Shown here piece after piece: positions 7,401-8,325 of a stretch of 8,325 bases of DNA; the stretch's first letter is position 1, and each line of letters starts with the position of its first letter. The notes under the pieces are model-generated. The model had not been told where the DNA came from. It saw only the letters and a program-made list of their open reading frames with translations, and searched no databases. A program made the translations under genes and the position numbers. The DNA lies in contig DAOPQD010000121.1 in the NCBI GenBank assembly GCA_035347995.1, forward strand, positions 1 through 8,325, written 5' to 3'. This stretch comes from JAAZNO01 sp012798275 (GTDB lineage: Bacteria; Chloroflexota; Anaerolineae; B4-G1; SLSP01).

Positions 7401-7516
7401 GCGGTCGGCGTCTCAAGATCGCGCCGCTCGAAAGCCGCGCTAAAATCGCAGGCGCCCGTGACCAGCGCCAGCAACACCACAACAAGCATCCAACGCCGCA
7501 AAGGACCTCTGGTCAT
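1457..7516 (-). CDS. Bacterial alpha-2-macroglobulin lipoprotein, thioester type
   Basis: This 2019-residue secreted protein is a bacterial alpha-2-macroglobulin, a giant protease inhibitor that is cleaved in a bait region, collapses around the protease and links to it through a reactive thioester. A basic start (RGPLRR) and hydrophobic core lead to Cys23 as a likely lipid anchor, then a Pro/Thr linker (36-72). Four Big_5/SbsA-like Ig domains seem to follow (about 75-170, 171-274, 275-384, 385-482). Macroglobulin domains come next, with the MG2 signature ERPLYRPGQ (724-732) and YRKPEY (819-824). A glycine-rich bait-like stretch (about 1275-1300) precedes TAFWDP (1305-1310). The thioester CTEQ is intact (Cys1518, Gln1521) at the start of an alpha-toroid with GGWGWW. 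The C-terminus (about 1880-2019) is the final macroglobulin domain. It is about 370 residues longer than E. coli YfhM (1653), mostly through the N-terminal modules. The start is set by AGGAGG five bases upstream. No pbpC is in view. Family is firm; the target protease is unknown. Confidence 0.96.
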   Translation of the reverse strand: MTRGPLRRWMLVVVLLALVTGACDFSAAFERRDLETPTATLPPATATPRPGPTLPSATPTPPTPTPTPLPNPAPRLLYRIPEPGAAQPRTAPLELIFDQPMDRASVEAAFVISPTVAGVFRWRDARTLAFEAASPLPRGAAYRVRIGETARNVEGLPLVEPVTFDFSVEGYLEVLDVQPAPDATGLEPPARVVVIFSRPVVPLSALSEQAALPQPLSFTPAVAGKGEWLNPSTYIFYPATGFLPATEYRARITQSLTDTLGASLERDFEWRFSTFDPAVVALEPADGEPFAGPAQPVRVIFNQPVQHATAVERLTLETAGQSLSGTIGWSGGATPAMTETLIFTPTTPLPRGAAVIARLRAGVVAASGPRVTISDTISTFRVAPSPGVENITPRNGAVHVNPQGEVEITFASPMLREGFMRYVRITPAVTEVYTDWTSSDTQLRLSFEMRPQTVYRVQLDARALDRYGTPLGRAVDVRFTTGDLEPYVQLRQAERLQVYGAYTETVVYAGARNVSRLEVELYALDEDTFMNLSAYGGWDAWDKFDPTPAQLVQQWTVPVDQSRNTDALIPIPLRSNAATPLPPGIYYLRLTAPEVLAASPDQAPERLLFVKSGLNLTLKESETETLVWATDLATGLPRSGLKLRLNSASSGWTAGGETDADGLWLSQDLRRENLWEDLFVFSGSPGDPDFSVTYNSWTQGIEPWQFGLDYGYDLSHYRGYLYTERPLYRPGQTVYFKGILRADDDARYSLPVGIESLQVRIEDPQGRQLYSNTLPLTDMGTFNDELALSSEAALGVYYLHASRPDTDLSFGTTFQVAEYRKPEYQVEVTTDRPAYVDGDVIQLRGQATYYFGGPVTNAEVTWNLLSSPYDFEYRCPAGTSCPFYSWADYDWTREEAESYGAFVASGAGMTDATGQVTFTVPVDLALDTGSRRLTLELTVTDISGQAVSNRTAVIAHKGDFYIGLAPRGYLARAKAPKAVDVLTVDWDSRPVGNVPLEVTVLEQRWYSVREKSDSGAFYWTWDVEEVPVYTTTVTTDAAGQGAVTFIPPRAGSYRVRAVGRDAREHVIRSAAFVWVWGGTGAFWRQENNNRFDLIADRDSYTAGDTAEILIASPYSGTVRALITIERGHIITAEVRTLTSTSEVLRVPIRADYAPNVFVSVLLMQGAESASQGMASFKLGMVELPVSVADKALQIRLIPDRDMEAGETYRPREKVHYEILATDAQGKPVDVELSLRLADLAVLALADEPGPTLLETFWQPRGVGVRTSVPLVVALEASNRDLAPGGKGGGGGAVDGGLVRTNFADTAFWDPLVRTGPEGRAEVEVTLPDNLTTWRMQARGVTADARVGQADVDVLSTLDLLVRPILPRFFVVGDRAEIGAVIHNHTTATLTVEVVLTPQGLELDSPARQSVTVAGGDKVSVLWPVTAPAAEESVRVCFEARAGRLYDAREDVVPVYRYATPEVVATTGMMEEPGLRQELVQLPPTFDPTQGELVVQLYGSLLGATQEALGYLEHYPYECTEQTVSRFLPNVVTYRALQEWGVAEPELRAKLEALVALATQRLYTQQHYDGGWGWWTTDESQITLTAYALHGLLEAHRAGFAVDTDVMARAVGYLRENLPSITAETDAAVANRLAYMLYVLGEYTGVFGEEVGEGELGRANQLFASRRLLDQYGQAFLAMALHTLAPEASSRVETLLSELLDHAILSATGTHWEEARPDYWNMSTDVRSTAIVLWTLAQLKPDSPELANGIRWLMAGRREGYWESTQTTAWVLLALTEAMRATGELEGDFACNLYLNGQLRAEGDISRETLTEVQELQVAIAELEADQANRLVLERLPGPGRLYYTAQLRYFLPAEQVKALDRGLIVSRSFTPMDAPQSLVDRARVGDLIQVKLTLIVPTDLNYVVVESPLPAGFEGVDVSLKTASVIGTQPTLVNQTAEEESGWLQRYGWGWWWFSYTEMRDEKVTLFATYLPRGTYEYTYIMRAGVAGEFRAMPAVAYQMYFPDVFGRSDGGVFTITGE
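7307..7338 (+). other. Potential G-quadruplex in the linker-coding DNA
   Basis: The + strand has runs GGG, GGGGGG, GGGG, GGGG and GGGG (7307-7309, 7312-7317, 7320-7323, 7326-7329, 7335-7338) with spacers of two to five bases. This satisfies the usual four-run G-quadruplex pattern. The + strand is the template strand of the macroglobulin gene here, about 180-210 bp into the gene, where it encodes the Pro/Thr linker. The pattern may simply follow from CCN/ACN codons for Pro and Thr. Confidence 0.55.
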
Positions 7517-7521
7517 AGTTC

Positions 7522-7527
7522 CCTCCT
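7522..7527 (-). promoter_or_regulatory. Ribosome binding site of the macroglobulin gene
   Basis: Read on the - strand this is AGGAGG within GAGGAGGG, five bases before the ATG at 7516-7514. The same motif and spacing occur at the reductase gene. It supports the first methionine, which gives a complete lipoprotein signal, over Met10. Confidence 0.85.
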
Positions 7528-7540
7528 CGGAAAATGGCCC

Positions 7541-7564
7541 CGAATGAACACGAATTTCACGAAT
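7541..7564. repeat. Three CGAAT repeats ahead of the macroglobulin start
   Basis: CGAAT occurs at 7541-7545, 7551-7555 and 7560-7564, at intervals of 10 and 9 bp, close to one helical turn. The cluster begins 25 bp upstream of the macroglobulin ATG. Helical phasing would suit a bound regulator, but the sequence may equally be a fragment of a dispersed intergenic repeat. No function is claimed. Confidence 0.4.
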
Positions 7565-7608
7565 CAGATGAGAAATTCCTGGCCCCCGGGGCTGCTACGT
7601 CCTCCAAC

Positions 7609-7626
7609 ACCGCGCTTCAGCGCGGT
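7609..7626. repeat. Short hairpin in the SDR-macroglobulin gap
   Basis: ACCGCGC (7609-7615) pairs with GCGCGGT (7620-7626) around the loop TTCA. The flanking CCA and TGG can extend the stem past a small bulge. On the - strand it lies between the dehydrogenase stop and the macroglobulin start and could act as a weak terminator or leader stem, but there is no T-tract. Confidence 0.5.
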
Positions 7627-7665
7627 TGGCTCCTGTCAGGCTGGGGATTCCACGAGAACTATAGG

Positions 7666-7700
7666 ACGCTGATTTTCGCAGATTCTTCTTCCATCAGCGT
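7666..7700. repeat. 8-bp inverted repeat just after the dehydrogenase gene
   Basis: ACGCTGAT (7666-7673) and ATCAGCGT (7693-7700) are exact complements with a 19-base spacer. On the - strand the pair begins 18 bp past the dehydrogenase stop. The spacer contains CGCAGATT, a near copy of the left arm's CGCTGATT, so the site looks like a degenerate repeat built of 10-bp units. It may be a decayed terminator or a dispersed repeat remnant. Confidence 0.4.
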
Positions 7701-7710
7701 TCATCGGCGC

Positions 7711-7741
7711 CCACACCCTCACCTCTGCGTCCACACCCTCA
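7711..7741. repeat. 11-bp direct repeat over the dehydrogenase 3' end
   Basis: CCACACCCTCA occurs at 7711-7721 and again at 7731-7741, a 20-bp period. The first copy contains the dehydrogenase stop codon (7719-7721) and the second encodes residues M-R-V-W of its tail. A short tandem duplication may have reshaped the very C-terminus of the protein. Confidence 0.55.
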
Positions 7742-8325
7742 TTGGCTCCGCGCGCCGCAACGCCGTGTAAGCCGCGCCAACACCATCGAAGACTGCCTGT
7801 GGCAACAGGCCCGCGACTCCGACCAACGCCGCGTAGCCCATGCCGGGCACGGAGACCGCCGCGTCGGCGGCGAGATCGCGCAGGGAATGCGCCACGACTT
7901 TCTCCGGCGAGAGCCACGCGAACCCCGGCGCCTGCCGGATCGCCATGTCCGCCGCGTCGTGGAACTCGGTGCGGGTGAAGCCGGGGCACAGCGCCTGGAC
8001 CCGCACACCCGTCCCCTGCAGCTCCGTGTGCAGACTGCGGGTGAAACCGACCAGCGCGCTCTTGGTCGCCACATACGTCGCACTGCCGGGAAGGGGATAG
8101 AAGGCCATCACCGAGGCGACGTTGACCACGGCGCCGCGCCCGCGCTCCAGCATCCGCGGCAGCGCGGCGCGGGTCAACCGCAAAGTCGCGTCCACGTGCA
8201 CGTGAGCCATCGCCAGCTGCCCTTCGATGTCACTGCCGGCGAAATCCCCGCTGCGGCCAAAGCCGGCGTTGTTGATGAGGAAGTCCAGCGCCGGCAGGCC
8301 CGCGAGCCGCGCCGCAACCCGCGCC
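7719..8325 (-). CDS. Short-chain dehydrogenase/reductase, N-terminus outside the window
   Basis: The reading frame enters from the right edge and gives 201 residues up to the TGA at 7721-7719; a whole enzyme would be about 250-270, so roughly the first 60-70 residues, with the TGxxxGIG cofactor loop, lie outside. It is an NAD(P)-dependent cytosolic oxidoreductase with a Rossmann fold. Visible motifs are NNAG (codons at 8262-8273), the catalytic Ser in NVASV (8112-8114), and YVATK with Tyr at 8073-8075 and Lys at 8061-8063, followed by CPGFTRTEF after the active site. This pattern fits the classical DltE/YqjQ-like group. The helix-4 position that is usually Asn (LNV) appears as His (VHV, codon 8196-8198). 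The internal Met at 8210 is not the start, because the frame and the conserved NNAG region continue upstream of it. The substrate is unknown. It is co-directional with the macroglobulin gene, 202 bp away. Confidence 0.94.
   Translation of the reverse strand, partial: ARVAARLAGLPALDFLINNAGFGRSGDFAGSDIEGQLAMAHVHVDATLRLTRAALPRMLERGRGAVVNVASVMAFYPLPGSATYVATKSALVGFTRSLHTELQGTGVRVQALCPGFTRTEFHDAADMAIRQAPGFAWLSPEKVVAHSLRDLAADAAVSVPGMGYAALVGVAGLLPQAVFDGVGAAYTALRRAEPMRVWTQR

Noticed and set aside
7658..7663. - strand TATAGT, a good -10-like box for the macroglobulin gene.
   Set aside because: No acceptable -35 lies 16-18 bp upstream, and it would imply a leader of about 140 bases; a single six-base match is not enough.
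1457..8325. Operon of dehydrogenase and macroglobulin.
   Set aside because: They are co-directional, but the 202-bp gap contains hairpins and repeats and the macroglobulin has its own strong ribosome binding site. Co-transcription cannot be excluded but is not supported.

Overview
This is a GC-rich bacterial window with three protein genes: a complete aldo/keto reductase on the + strand, a very large complete alpha-2-macroglobulin lipoprotein gene on the - strand, and the C-terminal part of a short-chain dehydrogenase on the - strand that runs off the right edge. The source looks like Chloroflexota (Anaerolineae-like). This is inference from a Pro/Thr 'PTPTP' linker directly after a lipoprotein signal, strong codon bias, and intergenic DNA packed with near-perfect palindromes. 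No rRNA, tRNA or phylogenetic marker gene is present to confirm it.

Layout: 1-347 has no gene. It holds a striking 175-bp composite palindromic element (19-193: a 10-bp terminal inverted repeat enclosing three perfect 16-18 bp hairpins), then a 7-bp-period repeat and an inverted repeat just ahead of the first gene. 348-1343 encodes the aldo/keto reductase, with an AGGAGG ribosome binding site. 1344-1456 is a short gap between two converging genes and carries two GC-rich hairpins without a T-tract. 1457-7516 (-) encodes a 2019-residue alpha-2-macroglobulin. Its order is lipoprotein signal, Pro/Thr linker, four apparent tandem Big_5/SbsA-type Ig-like domains, macroglobulin domains, a glycine-rich bait-like segment, an intact CTEQ thioester, an alpha-toroid domain and a C-terminal macroglobulin domain. 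7517-7718 is a gap with small repeats and hairpins. 7719-8325 (-) is the short-chain dehydrogenase fragment.

Functionally, the macroglobulin is the centre of the window: a membrane-tethered, thioester-armed protease trap predicted to act outside the cytoplasmic membrane. The peptidoglycan synthase gene pbpC, its usual partner in proteobacteria, is not seen here. The two flanking oxidoreductases have no evident link to it. The reductase is convergent, and the dehydrogenase lies upstream on the same strand but is separated by 202 bp of repeat-bearing DNA, so no operon is strongly supported. I see no new defence system, CRISPR array or complete transposon. The least explained items are the composite palindromic element and the unusual N-terminal extension of the macroglobulin.
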